Assembly: GCA_012511615.1 (NCBI GenBank)
Contig: JAAZFS010000056.1
Span: forward strand, 1-11,968
DNA: 11,968 nucleotides
Source of the DNA: Elusimicrobiota bacterium
Lineage (GTDB): Bacteria > CG03 > SLGR01
Direction: 5' to 3'
Position 1 is the first letter of the stretch. Each line of letters begins with the position of its first letter. Below, piece by piece: positions 1 through 9,239 of this stretch. The notes below the pieces were generated by a model that ran no database searches, had not been told where the DNA came from, and saw only the letters and a program-made list of their open reading frames with translations. The position numbers and the translations under genes were made by a program.

Positions 1-1
1 A

Positions 2-139
2 AAAAATAACCTTACAGTCGCATTTGCAGATCCTATGAAGATCGTTGCGATTGACGTCTTAAGAGCCTTGACCGGCATGAATATTGAAATCTTTCTTTCT
101 GCTAGAGATGGCATAAGAAAGGCCCTGGACAAATACTAA
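2..139 (+). CDS. PilB/GspE-type ATPase, N-terminal (MshEN-like) domain, partial, ends at premature stop
   Basis: The reading frame is open from the window edge and ends at TAA 137-139. The 45 visible residues include LTVAFADPMKIVAIDVL, then LTGMNIEIFLSA, and end ALDKY. This is the last part of the N-terminal domain seen in PilB/GspE/MshE traffic ATPases, which typically reads DP..ALD.L...TG..I, then A...I..AI.KYY. The family normally has a second aromatic residue exactly where TAA stands. The downstream ATPase coding region (161-1507) is in the same frame, seven codons after the stop. I read this as the 5' part of one gene split by a nonsense change or a base-call error. The true start lies outside the window. 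Identity is fairly sure from the join with the downstream domain. Confidence 0.75.
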   Translation, partial: KNNLTVAFADPMKIVAIDVLRALTGMNIEIFLSARDGIRKALDKY

Positions 140-160
140 GCGGCCGGATTTCTGGAAGAA

Positions 161-1507
161 ATGAAAGAAGATGACGATACCCCTACCCCTAAACAGGATA
201 TAGACACTTCCAACGCTTTTTCCTCAATAATGAGCGAAATCACAGCCACTGAGGGAGAACTTGAACTCATAGAAGAAGATGATGGAAGCGATATGCAGGA
301 TATCACCCGCATAAGAAAAGAATCTGAAGGCGCTCCAGTAGTAAAAATGGTAAATTTTATTATACTAAACGCCATCAAAAAAGGAGCCTCAGATATTCAT
401 ATAGAACCTTTTGAAAAATTTGCCAGAATAAGATACCGCATAGACGGTATTCTACAACTTCAACCAGCACCTCCACGAAAGATTTACAATTCAATCGTTG
501 CTAGATTAAAGGTTATGGCTTCACTTGATGTTACCGAAAAAAGAAGACCTCAGGATGGTCGAATAAAAGTAAGAATTGGTAACAAAGAAATAGACCTACG
601 CTCATCCTTTTTACCGTCAAACTTTGGGGAAAAAGTGGTGATGAGAATTTTGGATTCATCTTCTCTGTGCCTGGATCTTACCCAGCTTGGATTTGACAAG
701 CAAGATATGGTGAAATTTAATGAAAGTATAAATGAGCCTAATGGAATTATCCTAGTCACAGGCCCAACAGGAAGCGGAAAGACTACTACTCTTTATTCCA
801 CTCTGACAGCACTTAACAGACCGGATGTAAATATTATTACTATTGAGGATCCTGTTGAATATGTTTTAAAAGGTATCATACAAGTTCAGACACAAAACGA
901 AGTAGGTCTTACATTTGCCGCAGGCTTAAGATCTTTTCTAAGACAAGACCCCGACATAATAATGGTTGGAGAAATCCGAGATAAAGAAACTGCGGAAATT
1001 TCTATAAATGCTGCGCTGACAGGACATTTAGTCTTATCAACACTTCATACTAACGATGCCCCCAGCGTAGTCTCAAGGCTTGATAATATGGGTATAGAGC
1101 CCTACCACATATCTTCTACGGTAATATTAGCCCTGGCTCAGCGGCTGGTAAGAAAAATTTGCACCAATTGTAAAAGACCCTACGAAGTAGATGCAGACAT
1201 TCTCCTCTCCTATGGTCTCTTAGAAGAAGATTTAGAAAATTTTGGAACGAAAGCTACTCTTTATAAAGGAGAAGGCTGCAATATCTGTTCAGAATCCGGA
1301 TATAAAGGAAGAATCGGGATTTATGAAATTATGAAGATCACCGAAAATCTAAAAATCCTAATAAATGACAGAGCTCCTACCAATGAGATCAAGGCAGAAG
1401 CAGTGAAGGGGGGTATGAGAACCTTAAGAGAAGCCTCTCTAAAGAAAGTCTTGGACGGAGATACCAGTATTGACGAGATGCTCAGGGTTACGTCAGGCGA
1501 TAGCTAA
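161..1507 (+). CDS. pilB: Type IV pilus assembly / type II secretion ATPase (PilB/GspE family), ATPase portion
   Basis: This is a cytoplasmic hexameric traffic ATPase that powers pilin (PilB) or pseudopilin (GspE) polymerisation at the inner membrane. In the 448 residues, an acidic linker (1-55) leads into the N2 domain (about 56-165, with GASDIHIEP at 75-83). Walker A is GPTGSGKTT (201-209), the Asp box is ITIEDPVEY (226-234), Walker B is DPDIIMVGEIRD (263-274) and the His box is GHLVLSTLHTND (288-299). A zinc-binding tetracysteine is formed by CTNC (334-337) and CNIC (373-376). All catalytic motifs are intact. The N-terminal pilus-binding domain is in the same frame upstream but separated by TAA 137-139. 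ATG 161 is the first ATG after the stop, and GGAAG sits only 2 nt before it, a poor ribosome site. PilB versus GspE cannot be settled from one gene; no pilC/gspF or pilin gene follows, and the next gene is convergent. Confidence 0.93.
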   Translation: MKEDDDTPTPKQDIDTSNAFSSIMSEITATEGELELIEEDDGSDMQDITRIRKESEGAPVVKMVNFIILNAIKKGASDIHIEPFEKFARIRYRIDGILQLQPAPPRKIYNSIVARLKVMASLDVTEKRRPQDGRIKVRIGNKEIDLRSSFLPSNFGEKVVMRILDSSSLCLDLTQLGFDKQDMVKFNESINEPNGIILVTGPTGSGKTTTLYSTLTALNRPDVNIITIEDPVEYVLKGIIQVQTQNEVGLTFAAGLRSFLRQDPDIIMVGEIRDKETAEISINAALTGHLVLSTLHTNDAPSVVSRLDNMGIEPYHISSTVILALAQRLVRKICTNCKRPYEVDADILLSYGLLEEDLENFGTKATLYKGEGCNICSESGYKGRIGIYEIMKITENLKILINDRAPTNEIKAEAVKGGMRTLREASLKKVLDGDTSIDEMLRVTSGDS

Positions 1508-1523
1508 TAATTTAATAGTTTTA

Positions 1524-2276
1524 TTATAACTCTTCAGCGATTTTTTCCATTTCAGAATCTGGAATATCAAAATTTGCAAAAACTTCCTGAACATCATCGT
1601 TATCTTCAAATTTATCAATCATCTTCATCATACTAAGGGCATCCTTACCAGTAAGTTTAACAGTAGTGGAAGGTAGCATAGTGAGCTCTGAAGTTTCTAG
1701 AACCACTGATTCTTTTAGGGACTTGGCAACCTCTGAATAATTTTCCGGAGATGTAAATATTTCATAGGAGTCTTCTCCTGTTTTCATATCCTCTACATCC
1801 AACTCAATAAGTTTCTCTAAGAGATCCTCTTCTGTAATTTCTTTTTTTTCTATAACTATGTAGCCTTTTTTATGAAAAAGCCAGTTTACACAACCAGACT
1901 CACCCATATTCCCCCCATACTCCGAAAAAATTCTTCTTATTTCTGATGCAGTTCGATTTCTATTGTCTGTAGCCGCCTGGACCATAACCGCAACCCCTGA
2001 TGGTCCATAGCCCTCATAAGTAATTTCTATATAGCTAACTCCAGGAAGCTCGCCAGTTCCTTTCTTGATAGCTCTTTCGATATTGTCTTTGGGCATATTG
2101 GCTTCGCCAGCTTTCTCTATCGCCAGGCGAAGACGTGCATTCATGGTGGGGTCTCCCCCTCCGTCACGGGCAGCCAAAGTTATCTCGCGCACTAATTTTG
2201 CGAAGAGCTGACCTCTTCTTTTATCAGCTATGCCTTTCTTATGCTTTATACTGCTCCACTTAGAATGTCCTGCCAT
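1524..2276 (-). CDS. yebC: YebC/PmpR (TACO1) family protein
   Basis: The 250-residue length is normal for the family. The N-terminus MAGHSKWSSIKHKKG, followed by DKRRGQLFAKLVREI, is the family signature. Further conserved blocks are N.RLR.AIEKA...NMPKDNIERAIKKG (about 46-70), YEGYGPSGVA and NRNRTA..IR..F...GG, then the acidic C-terminal domain with DNDDVQ.V..N. Family members have been described as transcriptional regulators (PmpR) and more recently as ribosome-associated translation factors that help with proline-rich stretches (TACO1/YebC); which applies here cannot be told. An AAAGGA sequence lies about 9 nt before the ATG. The EF-G-like gene is 26 nt upstream on the same strand, so co-transcription is likely. 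Its stop is only 16 nt from the convergent pilB stop, and no GC-rich terminator lies between them. Confidence 0.96.
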   Translation of the reverse strand: MAGHSKWSSIKHKKGIADKRRGQLFAKLVREITLAARDGGGDPTMNARLRLAIEKAGEANMPKDNIERAIKKGTGELPGVSYIEITYEGYGPSGVAVMVQAATDNRNRTASEIRRIFSEYGGNMGESGCVNWLFHKKGYIVIEKKEITEEDLLEKLIELDVEDMKTGEDSYEIFTSPENYSEVAKSLKESVVLETSELTMLPSTTVKLTGKDALSMMKMIDKFEDNDDVQEVFANFDIPDSEMEKIAEEL

Positions 2277-2302
2277 GATAAGTTATCCTTTAGTTATATA
2301 TA

Positions 2303-4339
2303 TTAGCGACCTTGTTCTCTCTCGGCTTCATAAAGAGAAACAAGCCTCTGTTGTACTTCCTGAGGCACTTCTTCGTAGTGATCAAACTCTACTGTATATT
2401 CTCCTTCGCCGCTGGTGATTGACCTAAGATCCTCCGCATAGGTCGCCAACATTTCCTCTGGAATATGCGCATTTATAACCTGAAGATCATCCTCTGGATT
2501 CATTCCCAAGACTCTACCGCGGCGGGCATTAAGATCTCCCATTACAGCTCCGGTAAAATCATTCGATACTCTTATGGCAACTTTCATAATCGGCTCTAAG
2601 ATATAGGTTCCAGACTCTTTCATGGCGTTTTGGAAAGCCAAGCTACCAGCTATCTGGAAAGCCATATCAGATGAATCTACTTCATGGAATGAACCATCAA
2701 ATACTGCCACCTTTATATCTACTACTGGGTATCCTGCGACTACTCCCTTTTCCATAGCATCAATAATTCCCTTTTCAATGGAGGGGATGTAATTTGTTGG
2801 TATTCGTCCACCTACAACTTCATTTATAAATTCAAATCCAGCACCCCGGGTGTTTGGTTCAAGGCGAATGATACAATCCCCATACTGACCCTTTCCTCCA
2901 GTCTGTTTTTTATATCTACCCTGAATATTATCTACCAATTTACGGGCAGTTTCTTTATATGGAATTCGAACAGGCGTCAGTTCAATTTCGACCTCGTATC
3001 TTGTCTTGAGTTGCTTGATAAGTAGTTCAAGCTGAAGTGTTCCTATACCTTTTAGGACCATCTCTCTTGTTTCAGAATTAAAACCAAAATTTAATGTAGG
3101 GTCCTCCCGTGTGATAGCCGAGAAAGCATTTGCTACCTTCTCCTCATCACCTTTTGTTTTCGGATAAACCCCTCGACCCACAACTGGAATTGGAAAGCTT
3201 ATTTCAGTGATTGCAGGAGAAGCTGAGTCTACACTTAGGGTGTCATTAATAAGAATACCATCTAATTTTACAAGAGAACATATATCACCGCAGTTAACTT
3301 GCTCAACGTTAAGGTTTTCGCTCCCCCGTCGGAGACTTATCTGATTGACCCTATGCCTATTTTTATCGCGGATGCTGTGTATTGTCTCTCCAGTTGATAA
3401 ACTACCAGAATAAACCTTGATATAACTTATCTGCCCCACATGTCTCTGTGATTCGACCTTGAATACAAGTGCGCTGAACTTACCAGCAGGATCAGAGGGT
3501 CTTTTCTCGCTCATAGCCTCCAAGGGAGAAGGAGCGTAAAGCCTAATAAATTCGACAAGCTCCGGAATTCCTCCGCCATTTATAGAGGATCCGCATAGAA
3601 GTGGGATTATATCCCCACTACTAATTCCTCCCATCATACCTTTCTTAATTTCCTCGGCTGATAGCTCACCAGCATCCAAATATTTCTCGACCAAATCTTC
3701 ATCTGAAGAGGCAACAGCATCCATAAGACTTTCAGAAAGAGAAGCAGCCATAGCTGAGGATTCTTCTGGTATATCAGTCTTCTTGCCTTCTATATAAGCC
3801 GCTCCTTCTATGAGTTTAATAACACCCTTAAATGCTTCTCCCTTCCCCAGAGGTGCAGTTACAGGCGCCATATTAGGGCTGAGGGTTTTAAGGTTTTCAA
3901 GAAGATCAACAAATTCGGTGGGTGAATTGTCCATAAAATTGACATAAACGAGAACTGCTTTTTTTTCAAGCTCGGCCCTCTTCCAGATTTTTTTAGTCAT
4001 AATATCCAGTTGTTCGTGAGGATTTACTACAAGAAGAACTGTGTCGGCAACCTCAATTGCGGCAGCGGCACTGCCATAAAAATCCGCATAACCTGGAGTG
4101 TCTATAAAATTAAACTTGGTCCCCCCAGTTTCAAATGTGACCAGGGAAGAATTTACAGAAGATTTCCTCTCTTTTTCAATAGGATCATAATCAGAAACAG
4201 TATTCCCCTCTTCTATCAATCCCAGCCGATTGGTAACTTTATGGGAGAAGAGTATGCTCTCAAGGAGCTGAGTCTTTCCAGACCCACTGGACCCACATAC
4301 GGCAATATTACGAATATCCTTACTCTCGAAAACCTTCAT
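2303..4339 (-). CDS. fusA: Elongation factor G-like translational GTPase (EF-G paralogue type)
   Basis: The 678 residues cover the full EF-G domain order: G domain (1-about 270), domain II (about 285-375), III (about 385-460), IV (about 465-590) and V (about 590-675). The P-loop is GSSGSGKT (16-23). Switch I reads SDYDPIEKERKSS (49-61), which resembles the EF-G-like/EF-G2 group rather than canonical EF-G with RGITI. Switch II is DTPGYADF (80-87), with Tyr84 where canonical EF-G has the catalytic His. The NKxD base-recognition motif is NFMD (134-137), with Phe replacing Lys. The domain IV tip, FHEVDSSDMAFQ (551-562), and domain V are well kept. It probably acts on the ribosome, in translocation or recycling. 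A perfect AGGAGG at 4344-4349 (fwd cctcct) precedes the ATG, confirming the start. It forms a likely operon with yebC. Family assignment is sure; whether it is the main EF-G or a specialised paralogue is not, though the motif changes favour a paralogue. Confidence 0.93.
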   Translation of the reverse strand: MKVFESKDIRNIAVCGSSGSGKTQLLESILFSHKVTNRLGLIEEGNTVSDYDPIEKERKSSVNSSLVTFETGGTKFNFIDTPGYADFYGSAAAAIEVADTVLLVVNPHEQLDIMTKKIWKRAELEKKAVLVYVNFMDNSPTEFVDLLENLKTLSPNMAPVTAPLGKGEAFKGVIKLIEGAAYIEGKKTDIPEESSAMAASLSESLMDAVASSDEDLVEKYLDAGELSAEEIKKGMMGGISSGDIIPLLCGSSINGGGIPELVEFIRLYAPSPLEAMSEKRPSDPAGKFSALVFKVESQRHVGQISYIKVYSGSLSTGETIHSIRDKNRHRVNQISLRRGSENLNVEQVNCGDICSLVKLDGILINDTLSVDSASPAITEISFPIPVVGRGVYPKTKGDEEKVANAFSAITREDPTLNFGFNSETREMVLKGIGTLQLELLIKQLKTRYEVEIELTPVRIPYKETARKLVDNIQGRYKKQTGGKGQYGDCIIRLEPNTRGAGFEFINEVVGGRIPTNYIPSIEKGIIDAMEKGVVAGYPVVDIKVAVFDGSFHEVDSSDMAFQIAGSLAFQNAMKESGTYILEPIMKVAIRVSNDFTGAVMGDLNARRGRVLGMNPEDDLQVINAHIPEEMLATYAEDLRSITSGEGEYTVEFDHYEEVPQEVQQRLVSLYEAEREQGR

Positions 4340-4427
4340 ATCTCCTCCTTTGTTACCAGGCTATGACTTATTGATACGCTCACTGCCCGAATTTGCAAGC
4401 GCAAAACATATAATAAATTTTTTTGAC

Positions 4428-5117
4428 TTAAAATGCAATCTGGAAGCTCGATTTAAAACTCTCAATCCTTCCCAAACATCCACTTAAAGCAATGCTTACA
4501 CTATCAGAAAACCTCATTGCAATCGAAGTAAATGGAATGAAATAATTTGCAGAATTTCTTTCACTTGTTCCTGATATATTTTCAAAATACCTATCGATGG
4601 CATGGGTAAATAAAATTCCAGCTGTAAAAGAAAAAACTCCAATAAAACTTGTTGTAGAAAGTCCGGCCTGGGATATGAGATAGGAGTGTTTAATATTAGT
4701 TATATTGTCTTTATATAGATTGAACTTAGATTGTCCGCCACTTAAATTAAGATGCCATTTCCAGATAAGAGACAGTATACCATCTCCAGAAAGATAGGAG
4801 GCAAGATTAAGAGATGCTCCAAGACCAGGCTGGCTAGCTTTAAGGTCTTTAGTGTGGGAAGCAGACCTATAGAGTGATAGGGAATATTGCATACCAGCTG
4901 GACGTTTATAGTTGATTAACAAACCATAGTCAGCTTGGCTTAATTTAAGTTTGTGACCAAAAAAGAAAGGCGCATCTCTTGCTTCAATTGCATGGGATAC
5001 GCCTAAACTAAAACCTTCTTCTACTGGATATGCTCCTGTCATAGTAACAGCTGCTTCCAAAAATTTGTTTGGAACCACAAGCATACTTAAGATCAAAAGC
5101 CAAAGAAAGGTTTTCAT
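4428..5117 (-). CDS. Hypothetical exported protein, probable small outer-membrane beta-barrel
   Basis: I recognise no named family. The 229 residues start with a good Sec signal peptide: MK, a hydrophobic run FLWLLILSMLVV (4-15), and a probable cleavage near Ala22-Ala23. The mature part is rich in Ser, Gly, Tyr and Phe, with alternating-hydrophobicity strands separated by short polar turns (for example YGLLINYK, YSLSLYRS, AGILFTHAI, SVSIALSG). It ends SSFQIAF, with the terminal Phe expected of a BAM-recognised beta-signal. A barrel of about 8-10 strands would fit this length. The ATG lies 11 nt past the 5S 3' end and has no Shine-Dalgarno; the upstream bases are a T-rich run. It is codirectional with the rRNA operon upstream and the EF-G/yebC pair downstream, 88 nt away. 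The reading frame is credible; the function is unknown. Confidence 0.7.
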   Translation of the reverse strand: MKTFLWLLILSMLVVPNKFLEAAVTMTGAYPVEEGFSLGVSHAIEARDAPFFFGHKLKLSQADYGLLINYKRPAGMQYSLSLYRSASHTKDLKASQPGLGASLNLASYLSGDGILSLIWKWHLNLSGGQSKFNLYKDNITNIKHSYLISQAGLSTTSFIGVFSFTAGILFTHAIDRYFENISGTSERNSANYFIPFTSIAMRFSDSVSIALSGCLGRIESFKSSFQIAF

Positions 5118-5128
5118 AAAAAAATAAA

Positions 5129-5243
5129 CCGGCAGCGACCTACTCTTCCAGTCCGTCTACAGACAAGTACCATCGGCGCTGGAGGGCTTAACTTCCGTGT
5201 TCGGGATGGAGAACGGGTGTTTCCCCTCCGCTACCGCCGCCGG
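5129..5243 (-). rRNA. rrf: 5S ribosomal RNA
   Basis: The minus strand reads a typical 5S of about 115 nt. It contains the near-universal core CCCGAACACGGAAGUUAAGC and the loop E/helix IV part GCGCCGAUGGUACU. The 5' end (CCGGCGGCGGU) and the 3' end (GUCGCUGCCGG) pair into helix I of about 10-11 bp with G-U wobbles, which fixes the ends to within a few bases. It lies 45 nt after the 23S gene. Directly after helix I comes a U-rich run (TTTATTTTTTT), so the terminal stem plus this tract could itself act as a weak transcription end. Confidence 0.95.
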
Positions 5244-5289
5244 AAAAGATGAAATGGTAAAGCTTTATTAAAAGCCATAATTTCTAATG

Positions 5290-8297
<3,008 letters not shown>

Positions 8298-8556
8298 ATA
8301 TCAATCACAGATTGACTGGCCCATTCGCCATACTTCGACCGTTTCGCAGCGGCCAAAGTAGGTAGGTTTGGTGTTGCTATAATAAGCGCTCATTCCAGAA
8401 TCGTTCTGCAAATTAGATTCACAGACGTACTCTGAATTGTAGTATTTCTTCGTACAGATGACGAATCTGCACGACAATACCCAAATTATATCCACTATGT
8501 ACTTGTCAAAGAGCTATCTGAAAAGGTCTTACGACCTATCTCATTAATTCGTTTAC
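8298..8556 (-). other. tRNA-Ala to 23S spacer (pre-23S leader)
   Basis: This 259-nt transcribed spacer holds the boxA-like site (8501-8514), a small hairpin AGGTC-TTAC-GACCT (fwd 8524-8537) and, at its 23S end, the 5' arm of the 23S processing stem. An open frame of about 64 codons on the minus strand has no family features and is not believed. I see no further gene in it. Confidence 0.7.
8501..8514 (-). promoter_or_regulatory. boxA-like antitermination site in the tRNA-Ala/23S spacer
   Basis: The minus strand reads GCTCTTTGACAAGT, close to the bacterial rrn boxA (TGCTCTTTAACA). It lies between tRNA-Ala and 23S, the position of the second boxA in the E. coli rrn spacer, where NusB/NusE bind the nascent RNA. 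It is about 200 nt before the 23S 5' end. The TTGACA within it could look like a -35 element, but the nearest TATAAT is only 13 nt away, too close for a normal promoter. Confidence 0.6.
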
Positions 8557-8629
8557 TGGAGACGATGAGATTCGAACTCACGACCTACGGCTTGCAAAGC
8601 CGCCGCTCTCCCAACTGAGCTACGTCCCC
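8557..8629 (-). tRNA. tRNA-Ala (anticodon TGC)
   Basis: The 73-nt minus-strand cloverleaf starts GGGGACG and ends CGTCTCC plus discriminator A. The acceptor stem pairs fully and contains the G3-U70 wobble that defines alanine identity. The D arm reads AGCTCAGTTGGGAGAGC. The anticodon loop CTTTGCAAG gives TGC. The T arm is GTGAGTTCGAATCTCAT. No CCA is encoded after the discriminator (the next bases are GTA), so CCA must be added by the nucleotidyltransferase. It lies in the classic rrn spacer position, second after tRNA-Ile. Confidence 0.96.
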
Positions 8630-8633
8630 GTGC

Positions 8634-8755
8634 AATTGACTATTGATTATTGACTATTGAGTATTTCCAATAATCCAAAATCACTGCATGTCGCGGACGC
8701 TTCTGGCAATTGCCCATCTTAAAAATAGCCAATCGTCAATCGTCAATCGTCAATT
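8634..8755. repeat. Inverted heptad repeat between the two spacer tRNAs
   Basis: Two 32-nt arms, 8634-8665 and 8724-8755, are reverse complements at 26 of 32 positions. Each arm is built of degenerate heptads: TTGACTA, TTGATTA, TTGACTA, TTGAGTA on the plus strand in the left arm, and TTGACGA three times on the minus strand in the right arm. The arms enclose 58 nt of non-repeated sequence. The spacer between tRNA-Ile and tRNA-Ala is almost entirely this element. In RNA it would fold into a long imperfect hairpin separating the two tRNAs. Short tandem heptads are known in intergenic regions of some bacteria (for example cyanobacterial STRRs); I cannot assign this one to a named family. Confidence 0.8.
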
Positions 8756-8759
8756 TTAA

Positions 8760-8833
<74 letters not shown>

Positions 8834-8912
8834 GACTCGATCTGCCGTACCTGACGGAGACCCTTTGCCTGTCCGGCCGGTCGGCTCTCAAGACTCAACG
8901 CTAAACTCTCAT

Positions 8913-8930
8913 TTTGTTACCAAAGAGCAA
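8913..8930 (-). promoter_or_regulatory. boxA-like antitermination site in the rrn leader
   Basis: The minus strand reads TTGCTCTTTGGTAACAAA, matching boxA (TGCTCTTTAACA) with two extra or changed bases in the middle. It lies just downstream of the leader hairpin and about 80 nt before tRNA-Ile. Hairpin then boxA is the order of the E. coli rrn leader (boxB-boxA). The second boxA copy before 23S supports the reading. Confidence 0.6.
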
Positions 8931-8965
8931 TAAAAAATGTCGCTGGCCATAAGTTTCAGCGACAT
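8931..8965 (-). terminator. Leader hairpin with U-tract: intrinsic terminator/attenuator or boxB-like stem
   Basis: The perfect 9-bp arms ATGTCGCTG (8937-8945) and CAGCGACAT (8957-8965) enclose an 11-nt loop. Read on the minus strand, the stem is followed at once by TTTTTTATT, the form of a Rho-independent terminator. It sits only about 10 nt after the predicted start of the proximal rrn promoter and directly before boxA. It could stop transcripts arriving from zupT, act as an attenuator overcome by boxA antitermination, or be the boxB-like element of the rrn leader. The sequence alone does not decide. Confidence 0.65.
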
Positions 8966-8981
8966 TGCTGTGAGACACTAC

Positions 8982-9042
8982 ATACTAATCTCGACCTTAT
9001 GAACCGTCAAGTCAAAAATTTTAATTTTCGTAAAATTTTTTC
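8982..9042 (-). promoter_or_regulatory. rrn promoter P2 with UP-element-like tract
   Basis: On the minus strand, TTGACG (fwd 9005-9010), 17 nt, then TAGTAT (fwd 8982-8987). Directly upstream (fwd 9011-9042) is an almost pure A/T tract with phased A and T runs (AATTTTACGAAAATT, AAAATTTTT), the form of an rRNA UP element. The predicted start is near 8975. No other gene lies between it and tRNA-Ile. Confidence 0.6.
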
Positions 9043-9127
9043 CAATGCGATAATAGTCCTTTTCGTTCACCGCACGCTGCACAGCGGCACATTCGGCTAC
9101 GATTGTTGCCTGCCACTTAGACAGATA

Positions 9128-9155
9128 ATATTATCACGCCGAAACAAAACGTCAA
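9128..9155 (-). promoter_or_regulatory. Possible rrn promoter P1
   Basis: On the minus strand, TTGACG (fwd 9150-9155), a 16-nt spacer, then TAATAT (fwd 9128-9133), with A/T runs upstream (fwd about 9156-9185). It shares its -35 hexamer with P2, about 145 nt downstream, giving a tandem P1-P2 arrangement like many rrn operons. The -10 match is only moderate. Confidence 0.42.
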
Positions 9156-9239
9156 TACTTTTTTTCAAAAAATCACGAAATTCTCACAATTGTTGTAACC
9201 TAATTAAATACAAGCCTTTACAGTTCAACAAAACGGCCT

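Larger units (their letters stand above)
8834..9239 (-). other. rrn leader and promoter region with no 16S gene
   Basis: These 406 nt separate tRNA-Ile from zupT. They contain the promoters, hairpin and boxA listed separately. No 16S rRNA sequence is present: I find neither the 3' end with the anti-Shine-Dalgarno CCTCC nor any internal conserved 16S segment. The stretch 8834-8912 between boxA and tRNA-Ile is GC-richer, with a CCGGCCGG palindrome (fwd near 8875-8882), and may fold. Open frames here are short and unsupported. Confidence 0.75.

Noticed and set aside
1508..1523. Bidirectional terminator between the convergent pilB and yebC genes
   Set aside because: Only a weak A/T dyad (AATAA...TTATT) spans this gap; no GC stem supports a call.
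8488..8515. TTGACA and TATAAT on the minus strand as a promoter for 23S
   Set aside because: The spacer is only 13 nt, and TTGACA is part of the boxA-like sequence.
8634..8755. CRISPR array
   Set aside because: The repeats are 7-nt tandem units without unique spacers and are arranged as an inverted repeat; no cas genes are present.
8895..8912. GAGAGTTT after boxA as a remnant of the 16S 5' end (AGAGTTTGATCCTGGCTCAG)
   Set aside because: Only eight bases match and the following bases diverge, so chance cannot be excluded.
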